Assembly: GCA_037039925.1 (NCBI GenBank)
Contig: JAXRKP010001288.1
Coordinates: 50,001 to 114,000, forward strand
DNA length: 64,000 nucleotides
DNA from: Doris montereyensis
Lineage: Eukaryota; Mollusca; Gastropoda; Nudibranchia; Dorididae
Direction of reading: 5' to 3'
Part shown: in pieces, positions 1 through 11,620 of the stretch
How positions within the stretch are numbered: the stretch's first letter is position 1
Layout: each line of letters starts with the position of its first letter
Position numbers and translations under genes: made by a program
Notes under the pieces: generated by a model
What the model saw: only the letters and a program-made list of their open reading frames with translations
What the model was told of the DNA's origin: nothing
The model's database searches: none

Positions 1-547
1 TGCCAACCTTCATTAAAACTAACCAGGGACCTTTGTGCGGTACTATCATGAAGTTTCACTTTGATTTACAACTGGATTTGATTGAATCGAATCTTTGAAT
101 TTTTCTGCATATAAAGAAAAAAAAAATTGTTTTCTGAAAAGAATTTGGAATAACCAGAAATTTGGTAAAATATAATAATAGATAATGTTGAATTTTGAAG
201 TTTAATTTTTTTTTTTTTGTGACAAGAACCCTGCCAAGTAACTACGTCTTAAAGTAAGATAATTTTAAAACAAATGTCTGGAAAGTTTTTTCTTCTATAT
301 AAATAACTTTATCAAACATCAATGAGTTGTCTAGGTAGAATGTATTTCTCAAGATCGAAAGAATTCAACAATGAGTAGAAAGTCCTCACATGTGATTTCC
401 TTGGAGGTCTTATATACTAATGCTATAATGAATTAATGAAAATTTTCAATAAAGAACAGAAAAATATTCCTAAAACTTGTAGAATATTTAAATCTCATAA
501 CAGTAATACAAAAGATGAAGGTAAATCACTCAACAATATCAACATAC

Positions 548-698
548 TCTTGCCCAATCATGACGGACAGATGAAGGTGCTATGATGAGAAGAGGCCATT
601 CATCCCGGTAATAACAAGCTATGCACAAAGCTTGCAAGGTTTTCCCCAATCCCATATCATCCGCTAGTAAAATCCGGCCTTCATGTTGGACACCAAAA
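548..698 (-). CDS. SMARCAL1: SMARCAL1 exon 4: ATPase motif I
   Basis: The exon follows the acceptor TTTCCAG and ends at AGA|GTATGT, phase 0. It encodes [20 protein letters not shown], then a motif Ia-like stretch ([16 protein letters not shown]). The Walker A lysine and threonine (GKT) are intact. Joined to the previous exon it reads G-V-F-F-G-V, the same spacing as the human protein. No further exon is recognisable in 1-547. Confidence 0.92.
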
Positions 699-3600
699 CT
701 GGAAATAAAACAAAACAAACAGAAAACAAAGAACAAAACATTTCACTTTTATATTTCAACAGCGTCACAGTGCGTGTGTATGGGTCATTGACTTGAGGCT
801 CTAAAAAAAACTGTGTATATATGAAGTAAAAATTTCAAGGAGAATGACGAGCACTAAATTGGAAATAAGAGAAGGACCAAGAACCAAAAGCATTATATAG
901 TAGTCTCCAACAAAATGCACAGTCCACGACAGGTGATAAAAAAAAAAGTGTTTTGGCGAAGTCAAAAGCCACAACCTATTCTCTACATTGCCGTTCTTCT
1001 TTGGAAATAAACTCTTTTGTTTTGTTAGTTGTTTGTTATTATTTGGGTTTTATTTGTTGTTCGTTGGTTGAGGACTAGCCCCAATAGGCCTAACCTCTTC
1101 ACATAGAGCTGTTACATTCTTCTCTCCCTAAAGAAAATATGGTGAAGATATTCAGCAACTAGGAAAGATTTTTTATTGTTTGTCAACACTTGTGTCATAC
1201 AGAGTAGCATCTCCAGAGGTCAAAGTGACACAAAACCTTTCTCAGATTTTCTCACCGTGATCAATATGAAAAGAGAGCTGATCGGCTGTCTGTCTGGCAC
1301 ATCTACTGAGTCAGGGAGGGAAGGGGCGGGTAAGGGTGACCAGAGCAGAAACAGCCAAGACTAGCTGCATAACTGTCGTGTGTATGTGTGCACATGATTA
1401 ACATAGATCTAGATGCTAAATATATACACAAACACACAGACACATGTGCGTGATAAATTTTGTCACTGGGACAAGGCAAGAAGAGTTTATCAAGTTTACT
1501 TTTCACCAGAATTGAAACTTTAAATGCAACAAATTAAAGACGGACTTACAAAAACCTGTTGTATTTTGATAAAGTCAAGCCAGCCGTTGCTGCAATTTGA
1601 GGGGTAATAAGCGTTGTAAAATTCGGTTACATGAAAAAAACGTACATTATGCCCAATCATGCATTTTGACTGCATGCAATTTGGCGTAGACCACTGTATT
1701 AAAAAAGACAAAAAAAACTTCAAACTAAAAAGGACACAGTGCCAAGAAAGTAATATACTGATGACTATTGTATGTAATGTCATTGCCTTCTGGCTCCATT
1801 CTATTGACGATGTGAAAGAAAAAAGACCAAACTTAAAAGGCTATAAAAAAAGATATTTATGGGTCAGTAAAATAAGTGAGAAACCTTAATAAAATAAGGA
1901 AAATGACAGAAAGACTGAATTTACATACATGTTCTTGCGAACACACTAAGATTAGGGATTCATGTCTATTTAGCTATTTATTGAAGAATTATATCAGTTC
2001 AGCAATCATTTAAAGTAGCAAGCGGGCCCTACTCTTAATGTTTTCATAAATGTATATTATATATTTGACTCACATTGAACAAAAACATTTCCCTTGCAGT
2101 TTTGTCCACTTAATAAATTAAAGAAGTAAATAATTATCCCATATCTAAAACGTACCAGTAAAAAATAACGTATATAATATCAAAATGGATACTGGTGCGA
2201 TTAATTACTTTTCCATTTAACTTTATTATAATTGTCTGCTTTTCTACACTTGAGAAAATTTCATTTCAAATTCTTGTGATTCCATTCCATACAAATTAAT
2301 TAAAACAAAATGCGTAAAATATGTATTAACTCACAACACTCCTTCTTTTTGAAAGGGTAACAGCGAGGCAATCAGCTTTTCATCTACTTTAGACAAATCT
2401 ACTTCTGGTATACCGTCATCCTTCTTAGGGTCTTTAAATGTTTGGAGGATAATTCTTGGCAGTCCTTCTACCTGAACGGAAGGTTGAAAAAGAGCGACAC
2501 CTTTCACTGAAATAAAATTAAAAGGAAAACACAATGCAAAGAATATGCAATGGACAGCAAAATATCACAAAAAAGACATCTGATTTCATCCATAAACAGT
2601 GTTTATTTAAATAAGTCAGTGTTTATTTAAAAATAAGGCATAAAGAAGAACATTTTCTGAATTAAACAAATATTTATTACATTCTTAAAATCCTTTTGTT
2701 ACAAAATCATATGTAAACTCTACAAGCATAACAATAATAAAATAAAAACAATTCAAGTTAGTGCAATCCGCTGGTTCATAATTAGGTGTGTTTAGTCCAG
2801 AAAGAAAAAAAAATCTTGCATTAGCCTGCAATAGCATTACCAAGCGTCAATTTTAACTCAACAAAAGTCAGTTATGTACAAAATTTGGCTTATCAGTACA
2901 AATTTCACAAGGATTACTGATAGCTTTTAAGCGAAAAATAAATTGAAATTCATGTTTTACTTTATAATTTAACATTTTCTAAAAACCAACCGACTACTCA
3001 CTAAGTGTTGCATATTCTGCCAGGTTGAATGACCAAGTTCTCGTTGAGGTTTCTGTGATGACAAAATAGTAAATTATGTTATATTCCAATATTCTTAATC
3101 AAATGATAATAATACAAATTTGTACAGTGCCAAAATCCACAAAAATGCTTGATGGTGCTTCACAAAAATGAGACAATACATTTAACACAATATTATCCAA
3201 AATAAAACAATCAGAGATAATTTAACGAAAAGCAATTATAAAAAAGTCTGCTTTTTAGTCTTTGCTTAAAGGTAGAAAGGGCTTTGTCTGTTTTTGACAG
3301 ACAGAGAGTTCCAAATAAGACACAGATTTTGTTTTAAAGCAATAGAATTTGAGGATCACAGATTGTGAGAATGATGTTTGTTGTCTGTTACTAACAAGGT
3401 ATTTCTGCAATACTCGTCTTATTCTGACTTTCCCATTGACACCAAGACTGAGAAAGGTGGTTCAGAAATAGCGAAAACACAAACGATTCACAACATCCTG
3501 GTCATCTCGACATAGGTGATTGGCTAAGGGAAAACTAATAAAATTTCCACACCCAGTTTTTTCTGTTTAAGTCGGTTTAAATGTCAAAGGGTTAAAGAGG

Positions 3601-5545
3601 AAAAAATCTGTATTTTGCAATCCTTTCCAATAAACAAAATAAATCAGAACAAAGTTAAACATTTATATGTATAAAGAAATCAAGAAACAAAAATATAACA
3701 TTACTACATAAAAATAAATAAATATGTAGAAGAATAAATAAGTTAATAGATGTAAATAAATAACTAAGTAATTAATCAATATTATGTAGCTAGATAAGAG
3801 GTTGGGCTTAAAGAGGATGAAGAGTAGAAAGGTAATAAAAAGCATAAATTATAATGTATACAAGATAGATATGTATAAGAAGGTAGGTAGGTAGGCAGAT
3901 AGAAATAGATACATGAAAAGATAGATACATTATACTATTTGAGTAATACAATTGAAGCCGATAATTGGAAGGTTGCTTAATTGGAACGATTCCTCTGGGA
4001 CATCTTCTTTCTATGAAAATTATGCTGTTTAATTGAAACACTCATTGATTAATTGGAACCGGAAGAAATGTTCATTGTCTCAAATCAAGTAAAAAATTAT
4101 AATGTGAAGGTCGCTACAATGTAAAACCCTAACACAAACATTTATCAGCTACTGAATTTACATGGGAGTGTGCGATCATTATACAGCATACTATACTCAT
4201 ACGTCATTTGTTTGGATGACACGTGTAGCTATATTGAATAAACGTGTGAATAAAACAACGCAAGTAAGTTTGTCACATTAGATGATCAGCAACGATGAAT
4301 GGCTGGCTAGACATTGAACATGATCACCTGAGTGGGCTTCATTGTACTGAATTAAATAAACTTCCCAAGAACTTACTTAGATATAATATATATATATACG
4401 CATTGAACATTTATGTGCATGTTACAAATGTATTGTACTGTGTGTTTATTGTAATTGTATCAATTGTGATTTTTTAAACACATCCATGGTAAAATTGATA
4501 TGAAATAGCTAATAATATTTATATAAAGCATGTATAGAGAAGAAATGAACATACCTGTACCATTTATCATGATCATGTACATGTATAATACACTATTAAG
4601 TCTTTCCATAAATGGATGCTGCTTAATTGGAATGCCGCTTAACCGGAACAATTTCCATGGAACGGTGCTGTTCCAATTAAGCGGCTTTGACTATATAATT
4701 TTATTATAATGAAACAACAAAATCACGCTAATAATATGTGCATGTACTCCCAAAATTATATCTATGAAAGCAAGTCACTCATTATCCTTGAAAAATAGCC
4801 AAAGTTTTTCAGTTTCACTAATCTTGCTAATAAAATTATAGCAAACTACATAAAGATGCGTTTTACTTACAATTATTAAATATATATGTTTGTATCACGA
4901 TAAAACAGCTACTAACTGAGTTCAGATGATTTCTAGAACTCTTAACACAGCATTTCTCTCTCAATTCTAAAAAATCTTCTTACCATATTGTCTAGTGTCC
5001 AATTGCTTGAAAAATTCTATAAGGGCACTGTGGTATCCAATTTCAACAGCAAAGCGATCCTGGCTGATTAACACACACTTTCCTTTGAGAACACTTTCCT
5101 GGGCACCATAAAACTGTTCCTTTTTCATGGCCTCACCTCCTCTTGAGCCCGCTTTTGATGAAGACCCTTGGACTTGGGGATGATGAATTGAACTGATCTT
5201 GCTAGAACTAGAAGACTGTTGTAGGCTTCTGTTTACAGTTAGCTTGAATGGTTTTCTTTGAGTAATGGATGAGTGAAGTGATTGTGTTTTCCTTAAGGTT
5301 AAAGGTTCAGTGTGCGTTGGATTATTGGGAGATGGCAAAGACCCTTGCTTTGACCGCTCTTTCTCTGACAGAAAAGCATTATTCACCTTTCCAGTTCTTC
5401 TTGCTAATGCCTGCTTCTTATTCTCATCAATTTTTTCCTTTGTTCTTCTGTTAATTGGTTACTCATAATGGTAATATAATAGAATATTTTTTATTCATTC
5501 TCGTCTATAGAGATACGTCCTTATCATTCATCACAATATCAACAC
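548..5545 (-). CDS. SMARCAL1: SMARCAL1 annealing helicase, 5' part of gene (four exons, continues beyond left edge)
   Basis: SNF2-family ATP-dependent annealing helicase that rewinds RPA-coated DNA and remodels stalled forks in the nucleus. Seen: a conserved N-terminal RPA-binding motif ([12 protein letters not shown], then [12 protein letters not shown]), a low-complexity Ser-rich linker, one HARP domain (from [19 protein letters not shown] through TWSFNLAEY), a linker ending LLPFQKEGV, and SNF2 motif I ([15 protein letters not shown]). Coding exons are 4984-5466, 3002-3052, 2335-2506 and 548-698, all with GT-AG borders and consistent phases once one missing base in the first is allowed for. 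The order of blocks matches human SMARCAL1 as I remember it; one HARP is visible against two in human. The rest of the ATPase is outside the window. ZRANB3 is the nearest alternative, but the HARP and the N-terminal motif argue against it. Confidence 0.93.
699..2334. other. SMARCAL1 intron 3
   Basis: AT-rich intron of about 1.6 kb between the motif I exon and the preceding exon. No exon, recognisable transposon or RNA gene was seen in it. Confidence 0.7.
2335..2506 (-). CDS. SMARCAL1: SMARCAL1 exon 3: linker into the ATPase domain
   Basis: 172-nt exon between acceptor TTTCAG and donor TT|GTGAGT. It encodes [18 protein letters not shown] and then [20 protein letters not shown] and QKEGV. The VPEADLSEVDPKL-like block just before LLPFQ is the conserved entry to the SMARCAL1 helicase core. 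It enters in phase 1 and leaves in phase 2, which matches both neighbours. Confidence 0.92.
3002..3052 (-). CDS. SMARCAL1: SMARCAL1 exon 2: end of HARP domain
   Basis: A 51-nt micro-exon, too short to stand out as an ORF. Acceptor CATCACAG and donor CTTA|GTGAGT flank a frame giving [17 protein letters not shown], the conserved W-S-F core of a HARP domain. Phase 1 on both sides joins it exactly to TRQY of exon 1 and KGV of exon 3. Confidence 0.88.
3053..4983. other. SMARCAL1 intron 1, repeat-bearing
   Basis: Intron of about 1.9 kb. The 3.06-3.60 kb part has the look of an interspersed repeat (a plain text impression, not matched to a family). 3.66-3.94 kb is A/T-rich. A pogo-like inverted-repeat element occupies about 3945-4695. 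Confidence 0.5.
3945..4695. mobile_element. Non-autonomous pogo/Tigger-like DNA transposon (MITE)
   Basis: Both ends carry inverted, internally repetitive sequence built on CTTAATTGGAAC. The right end read on the minus strand is AGTCAAAGCCGCTTAATTGG followed by further CGGTTAAG and CCAATTAAG modules. The left end has GAAGCCGATAATTGG and TTGCTTAATTGGAAC. No transposase ORF lies between them. The TIR style (AGTCAAA..CGCTTAATTGGAAC) resembles pogo/Tigger elements; the clade is inference. Confidence 0.55.
4984..5466 (-). CDS. SMARCAL1: SMARCAL1 exon 1 (coding), with a one-base frame break
   Basis: The start codon is at 5466-5464 in context TTATGAGTAAC; the exon ends at TATG|GTAAGA. The first 12 codons give [12 protein letters not shown]; the rest of the motif, [12 protein letters not shown], is in another frame. 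The break is at the A6 run (T on the plus strand, 5431-5436). The exon is 483 nt, but a phase-0 start and phase-1 exit need 484, so exactly one base is missing. Upstream in the second frame there is a TAA, so no alternative in-frame start rescues it. The middle is Ser/Gln-rich and probably disordered; the end is HARP ([19 protein letters not shown]). Confidence 0.9.
5467..5545 (-). other. SMARCAL1: SMARCAL1 5' UTR part of exon 1
   Basis: On the minus strand, a TGATTTCAG acceptor ends at 5546 and about 80 nt follow before the ATG, which is what a 5' UTR segment spliced to an upstream non-coding exon would look like. The upstream exon and promoter were not identified. Confidence 0.5.
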
Positions 5546-7090
5546 CTGAAATCAATAAAATGTGTGTTAGTATGTAGCAATACAATCAGAATCGAAATCC
5601 TTCATTTCAATTTCAATATTTGTCTTTGAACAGAGAAATTTGGTTTACTCTGGTTATGCTTTAGAACAAGCTTATAAAACAATGAAGCAAGCTAAGGTTG
5701 ATAGTTGATGACATTTTTTTCCCATATTTGTTCACCAGAATAGGAACTTTTTCCACCTCATTTATCATTAAATCATGAAATTTCCTAAGAGAAAAAAAAT
5801 GATGGCGCTTTAAGGAGAATAAAAACACTTGAAAACTTCTGGCCTAAAATCAAAAGAGAAATTTGCCAGCATATACACATAGGCTTACAAATGCTGAGAC
5901 AGAAAATAATACAGGTTATAAAAAGGTAAGATCCAAAACTTCTCAAGGGTCTAAAAACTTTCAGTTATTTTTTCCTGTTTTTCAAAGCATTAGAATGAAA
6001 TGAAGCTAAATTTTCTACCCCTGTTCTTTTACTTTGAAGTTAAAACAAGCTTTGTAAAAAGTGTCAGATGTGAATAAGTGATATATGCTTATAAATTTAG
6101 TTAATTTTTAACTTCAAGAGTATTAAACTTATTCCCATTTTAGAATCTGAACGTTACCAACATTCGACAGTCAAGTGAAAGGATATAGGACCATATTCCA
6201 TTGTCCATTGGGGGTCTTGTGTCATGTTCTTTTACTTTGAAAGTTAAAACAAGCTTTGTAAAAAGTGTCAGATGTGAATAAGTGATATATGCTTATAAAT
6301 TTAGTTAATTTTTAACTTCAAGAGTATTAAACTTATTCCCATTTTAGAATCTGAACGTTACCAATATTCGACAGTCAAGTGAAAGGATATAGGACCATAT
6401 TCCATTGTCCATTGGGGTCTTGTGTCATCAAAAGTTTAAGAAATCCTGTTTCAAGTGATCAATTTTTTTAATAAGAAGTAGTTTAAAAATGGGGAACTGC
6501 CAAGAGAAGTAAGAATGAAAACAGTCAAATAGATATATCACCCCCTCCCCCCCCGCCACCCACTCCTACTGTAACCCTGCTATATTTTTGCTTTTAAATA
6601 CAAAGTGAGCCTGTGTAGGGGTGACTGTGTCACGCATGCATGCCAAGCAAATTTGCAACAGCCTCTCCCGTCGCAATTCAAACTTTAGCCGAAATCCGCA
6701 TTGGAGTCGGACAGTGAACATTCGTTTCGTCAATGCCAGTATGGAGAACTCCAGATCCAGTTTCACGTTGTACTCAAGATCTTCATCATAGGATAAATTT
6801 GAAAAGACTGAAAATTGATGCCCCTTGTCTGCCTTTCGCAAAATTATGAACAAAAAGAATTGAAGCACAAAACAAAACGTACAAAGAGAAGTACACACCA
6901 GAGGTGACTGCTTTGAGAGGATAATCAGAGACGGACAACTTTGAATCGACATACAAAGTGATAACATGTGGGCCTAGTGTTGTTAATCTTTTCTTATCTA
7001 AACTCCCTTTCACATCACAATCCCACTTCAAACATTGCCATATCATAACGTGTATATGGTGTACATAGATCCACACACAGAGACTTGTAT
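5546..7090. other. Upstream region of SMARCAL1, no gene recognised
   Basis: AT-rich DNA with a 203-bp tandem duplication (listed separately) and a short C-run at about 6542-6555. 6570-6800 is less AT-rich than its surroundings and is open on the minus strand over about 75 codons, without similarity I recognise. It could be a first exon, a repeat or chance. Confidence 0.4.
6023..6428. repeat. Near-identical tandem duplication, 2 x ~203 bp
   Basis: Units 6023-6225 and 6226-6428 match almost base for base, from GTTCTTTTACTTTGAA to GGTCTTGTGTCAT. They differ by a few single-base changes and indels (for example GAAG/GAAAG, CCAACATT/CCAATATT, GGGGG/GGGG). The junction is direct, with no spacer. 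Confidence 0.9.
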
Positions 7091-7094
7091 AAAA

Positions 7095-7250
7095 ATACTA
7101 CAATTATGGGACCTCTCTAATCGGAAACCCAGGGAATTGGGAAACCTGGCCAATCGGGAAAAAATCCCAGGGAACAGAATTTTTTCTATATATTTTACAT
7201 CTCTAAACTGGAAAGGTCCCGGCTAATGTGGAAAAGTTTTTACAGGCTTG
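7095..7250 (+). mobile_element. Pogo-like transposon end
   Basis: GACCTCTCTAATCGGAAACC followed by repeated AATTGGGAAACC, AATCGGGAAAA and AACTGGAAAGG modules is the pattern of pogo/Tigger terminal inverted repeats. The partner end was not found, so this is a one-ended fragment. Confidence 0.4.
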
Positions 7251-7489
7251 CATTGATTATCATCACAATTTTCCCCATAATTATTTATTCCAACACTCAG
7301 CTGTTATCAAATTTTGGTTTCTGCGTCAGCAAAATATTAATTATTACACCAGTGTAAGAGCTAGACGTGTTATACATTACATAATAATATGTACACGATT
7401 GCAAAAATGCTAGTTCACGACGACTAACAAGCCAGACACACCAGATATCTATTACGCAAATATGAGATCAGGCGTTGAACCAGGTTTCT

Positions 7490-7925
7490 AGCAGCCAACC
7501 TCTCTTCCTTGTTCCCTGGGCCATCTAGTCCATCTGAGGGCTTTTTAGGGATGGTATTGGCATCAGCATTCATTCATCCTAAGGATGTGACCAGTCCACT
7601 TTCATCTTCTCTTTCTCACAATCTGAGATAATGGTTCCTCCGGCAGTGTTCTTTCTTGAAAGTCGCTGTTTGGTATAGTGTTTGGCCAAAGTATTTAAAG
7701 ATCTTTCTCAGACATTTGTTTTGAATGGTGTCCAGCTTTCTGCAGATACTATTTGTTGTTTTCCAAGATTCAGCATCAAAGAGTAGAGAAGGACAGCTAA
7801 AAATACTGTAATATTTGATTTCTAGAAATCTGAGTTTTGTGTTAATAGAGATTTTCCTTGAGTTTCACTTTCACATATTTTTCAGTAATCCAAATGCTTT
7901 CCTTGCTTTTGATAACCTTTCTTTG
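7490..7925 (-). mobile_element. LINE fragment, reverse-transcriptase C-terminal region
   Basis: Minus-strand reading gives pieces such as SCPSLLFDAESW, LDTIQNKCLRKIFKYFGQT and a GHILRM-like end. This is the post-RT tail (YGSETW...L..RCLR.I....GH.LRM) of RTE-type elements. It is broken by stops and shifts and differs from the neighbouring LINE family. Confidence 0.7.
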
Positions 7926-8504
7926 ATCTTCTTTCTTTATCAGTTCCCATTCTACTTTTCAGTGTATGCGTTCAGATGCCTGAGGAGATGATATTTCTCC
8001 AGGATGCCCTGTCCTGGCATTTTCTGTTCCTTCCAAAAATGTTAAATTTCTATTCTTCAATGCCTCTTTTATATCTTCTTCCCACTTTCTCCGAGGTTTG
8101 CCTTTTGGTCTTTTACCTTGGGCTTTAGCACTTTATACTGATTTAGCTATTCTATTGTCAATCATTCTGTTAACATGCCCAAACCATCTCAATTGATTTA
8201 TTTCTATCTTAGTTTTTATGCCATCTGCTTTGGTTTGATCTCTTTGTTATTGTTGTGTTTCTGATTTTGTCTCTTTAGGTTTTCCCTACTGCTCTTCTTA
8301 GATATTTCACTTCAACTTTCTGTACTCTACTGTATTCTCTACAGTCTAAGGTCCAGGTTTTACTGCCATAGCGGAGAGCAGGACAATAAACTGTGTTGTA
8401 TACTGCCATTTAGGTTTTTGTTGACAATTCTTGTTTACCCTCAAATACCGTTCTTAGATGGTTATAGTTTGCACTTCCCTTTAGGGTTCTCTGGCTGATT
8501 TATC

Positions 8505-8935
8505 CTTATTTAAGTTATTTATCATATCCTTTCAGAGGCGATGTGGGTCATTTGACCTTTAAATGCCCCATACATCTCAAAATAATCATGGAGTTTGAAA
8601 AATGAATGAACATATAGTAATCAATAAGAACAATACACATTCATTCATCATACAAATATTTTAAATTATAGAGCTCCATATCAATGGCATTTTTAAAAGA
8701 ATTAATACTGTTTGCATTTTTTTTAGAACAGTAAATTATTCCCATCATTTGACTGTTCGTATAATGAAAACATTATGTCTCACAGAAGTAGAACTTCCTG
8801 TAATATCAATCTTAAATCTATGTCCCCAAGTAAAATTCACATGAGAATAGTTGAAAAATGATTTATAATCAATATTATCTATGTTATGAACAATTTTATA
8901 CAATTGGATAAGATCTGATTCTACAAAAGACAAGT
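8505..8935 (-). mobile_element. CR1/L2-like LINE fragment inserted in LINE copy A
   Basis: The host element reads CTCTGGCTGATTT up to ~8504 and resumes CTTAGTTTTCCCT at ~8941, directly adjacent in copy C at 59.87 kb. The insert reads on the minus strand DLIQLYKIVHNIDNIDYKSF, then GHRFKIDITGSST and RHNVFIIR. This is the C-terminal domain typical of CR1/L2-type LINE ORF2 (DLI..YKI..GI...F....RGH..K......R..FF..R). Confidence 0.75.
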
Positions 8936-11433
8936 CACTTCTCTTAGTTTTCCCTCTGAGTTAATCATTACTCTAGGAGATTGTAGTTTTGAACTTCGTC
9001 TAGATTCTCCCTGCCCAATTTAAGATTTTGTGTTTTAGCTTCCCTAGTTATTAGCATTGTTTTGGTTTTCTTTGCATTTACTCTCATTCCTCTTTTATCT
9101 AATTTATTATTCATCATGTTGATATTCGACTAAAGGTCCCTTTCTTTCTGATTTTCCAAACAGAACTAAATCATCAGCAAATGAAAGCATTGATAAATTT
9201 ACTGGTTTCAGCTTCCACATACCTACTTTCTTCATTTTTGAGGATGTCTTTGCGACTAAATCCATAAATGTGATAAACAAAGAGGACTTAGGATACAACC
9301 CTGTCTTACTCCTATATCTACATCAAATTCTTCAGATACATTTCCAGCTACTCTCAATGCACATGATGGTTTATTGTAAAAACTTTTAATGGCTTCTATC
9401 AAATTTAAGGAATGCCATAGTTCGTCCCTCCTCACAGTGTCAAATGCCTTTTCTAGGTCAATAAAAAAAAAGGTGCAAGTTAATGTTTATCTCAAGGAAT
9501 TTTTCTATTATTTGTCTAATTGTAAATATGTGGTCTTGTACGCTTCTTCCTAGTCTAAATCCACTCTGGTGTTCTTTAATTTGATCCTCTACTCTTTTCC
9601 TCAGTCTCATTTCCAGAATCCTGGCATACACTTTTCCTGGTACGCTTAGTAGTATAGGCAGTGATATCCTCTATAGTTTGAGCATTCCATAGTTGATCCT
9701 TTTTTGTGTATTGGTACTACCATTCCCTGATTCCAGTCGTCTGACACCTGTTTGGACTTCCATGCTTGTTTACATATATTGCATGTAGTAGTTTGTCTGC
9801 CTTTCTCCCTTGGTTTTTAATCATTTCTGGATAAACTTGATCTGCTCCTGGGGCCTTTCCTAATTTCACTTTTCTTATAGCTGTTGGGAGTTCTTCCATT
9901 GAGATATCTACATCTTCAGCTGTCTCCTCTGGATTACTTGTTACTCTTACTAATTGATCTGTACTCCTTGTTTCATATGTTCTGTAGGCATTATGTAATT
10001 GTTGAAAATATTTTCTTTTTGCATTATTTCTCCTTAGGCGTTCTTAATTTGTCGTATTGGACATGCTTTGGTCTTTCTCATGCTCTTAATTGCTCCTCAG
10101 AACAGCTTTTGATTTCCTTGATAGCTTTCTTGAAGTCTTTGTCCAAATTCTTCCCACTGTTCCTATTTTGCTTTCCTAACTTCCTCTTTGGGGATAGTTT
10201 TACTCACGTAATACATCCTATCCTCTGGCCTCCTTGTTTGAAAGTATTTCTTCCAGGCATCCTGCTTTTCTTTGATCTTAGTCTTGACATTCTCATTCCA
10301 CCATGCTGTTCTTTTCTATCTCCTTTTATGTTTCCTACCACAGACCTCTTCAGTACAACTGAGGAGTGTTTCTTTATACACTTTCCACTTTTCTTCTATT
10401 GTGCTATCATTCAGATCCATCTGCCTTTCACTGATAAATATTTTATCCTGGATTAGTATATCGGTTTTACAACTGATTTATTTAGTTCTTCTATTTTGAG
10501 TTAAGTAGTTTTCTTCTCTTTCCTTTTCTGTTTGTTTTCTTCAGTCAGTAACCTCATTTTGGCAATCACTAAGGGATGATCACTAAATATTTCAGCTCCT
10601 CTGTTTACTTTTGCATCCAATGTACTGTAAAAAAGGGAACTGCTAACTATTATGTAGGCTATGATTGACTTTTCACATCTGTTTTCACTTACTTTTTGTA
10701 TATTTGTGGATATCTTTATGAGGATAAAAGGTGTTAGCTATTTTCATGTTATTCTTTAGGCAAAAATCTATGAGTCTCTCTCCATTTGGAGACATACTTG
10801 TCTCTCCTTCTTTACCTATTACTCCTCCTGATGTTTCTACATTGTTGCCTACTCTAGCGGTTAAATCTCCTAAAACCATTAGTTCCTGTTTGGGTTTAAG
10901 ATTTTCTGCAGCTACTTGTAAATCATTTTCGAAGATATCTTTTTCTTCTTTGGTGGAATTTTCCTTTGGTCCATTAGCTACTAATAATTTAATTTCTCTT
11001 CTTTTGGTTTAATATTTACCTTTAATAGCCATGGGCTAAATTTCCAACTTTCCAGTAGTTTTTTCTTGCCTTTCATGCATTAGAAGGCCTACTCCTGCTC
11101 TAGCTCTATCTTTGACATCTACTTCTGAGAAGATTAAAATATGATTTGGTCCAACATTTTTTATTCCTTGCCCTTTTTTCGTTGGCCAAAATGTGTACTT
11201 TGAAATTTTCCATTGCTTCAGCTAATTCTAACTCTTTTCCATTTATTGCCCTAATATTTCATGTTTCAAAAATCACAGTCCGTGTTCTTTTCCAGAGCTG
11301 TCTTGAAAGTTCAATCCGGCTGATCATCATATTTAATACTTTGAATCAGTTTGTTTTGTATCAGCAAGGGATTAGCCCACCATATCCTAGGTAGATGGTG
11401 GGGCTGCCACCTGATGAGACCCTCTAGCGGGCA

Positions 11434-11578
11434 TTGTCATTTTTTGTCATGGTTAACTCGCTTAGCCTTTGGTCAACCAAGATTGACCTGCAAGACAGCC
11501 GGTTGTTTTCTGTCAGGGTTAACTCCCTTAGCCTTTGGTCAGCCAAGACCCATCTGCAAGGCAGCAGGAGATTCGTGG
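11434..11578 (-). repeat. LINE 5' UTR tandem monomers, copy A (2 units)
   Basis: Two ~66-bp units built on TGTCAGGGTTAACTCCCTTA, GCCTTTGGTCAGCCAAGAC and CTGCAAGGCAGC (plus-strand reading). They lie at the 5' end of the minus-strand LINE. The same units recur three times at 62.38-62.56 kb. Confidence 0.75.
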
Positions 11579-11620
11579 AGGGCAGGGTTGCCTAATCCCC
11601 GTAAAATGCTTACCTGTCCA

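Larger units (their letters stand above)
7930..11620 (-). mobile_element. RTE-like LINE copy A (near full length, decayed)
   Basis: Co-linear with the 59.3-62.6 kb element from 3' end (GTGTATGCGTTCAGATGCC at ~7968) to 5' UTR monomers (~11.43-11.58 kb). On the minus strand: AP-endonuclease fragment (LGDLTARVGNNVE near 10.8 kb), RT start (KVKLGKAPGADQVYPEMIKN near 9.8 kb), the FADDLVLFGKSE catalytic block near 9.15 kb and a Lys/Arg-rich tail. Stops and frameshifts interrupt the frame throughout, and a foreign LINE piece sits at ~8505-8935. No target-site duplication was found. Confidence 0.85.
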
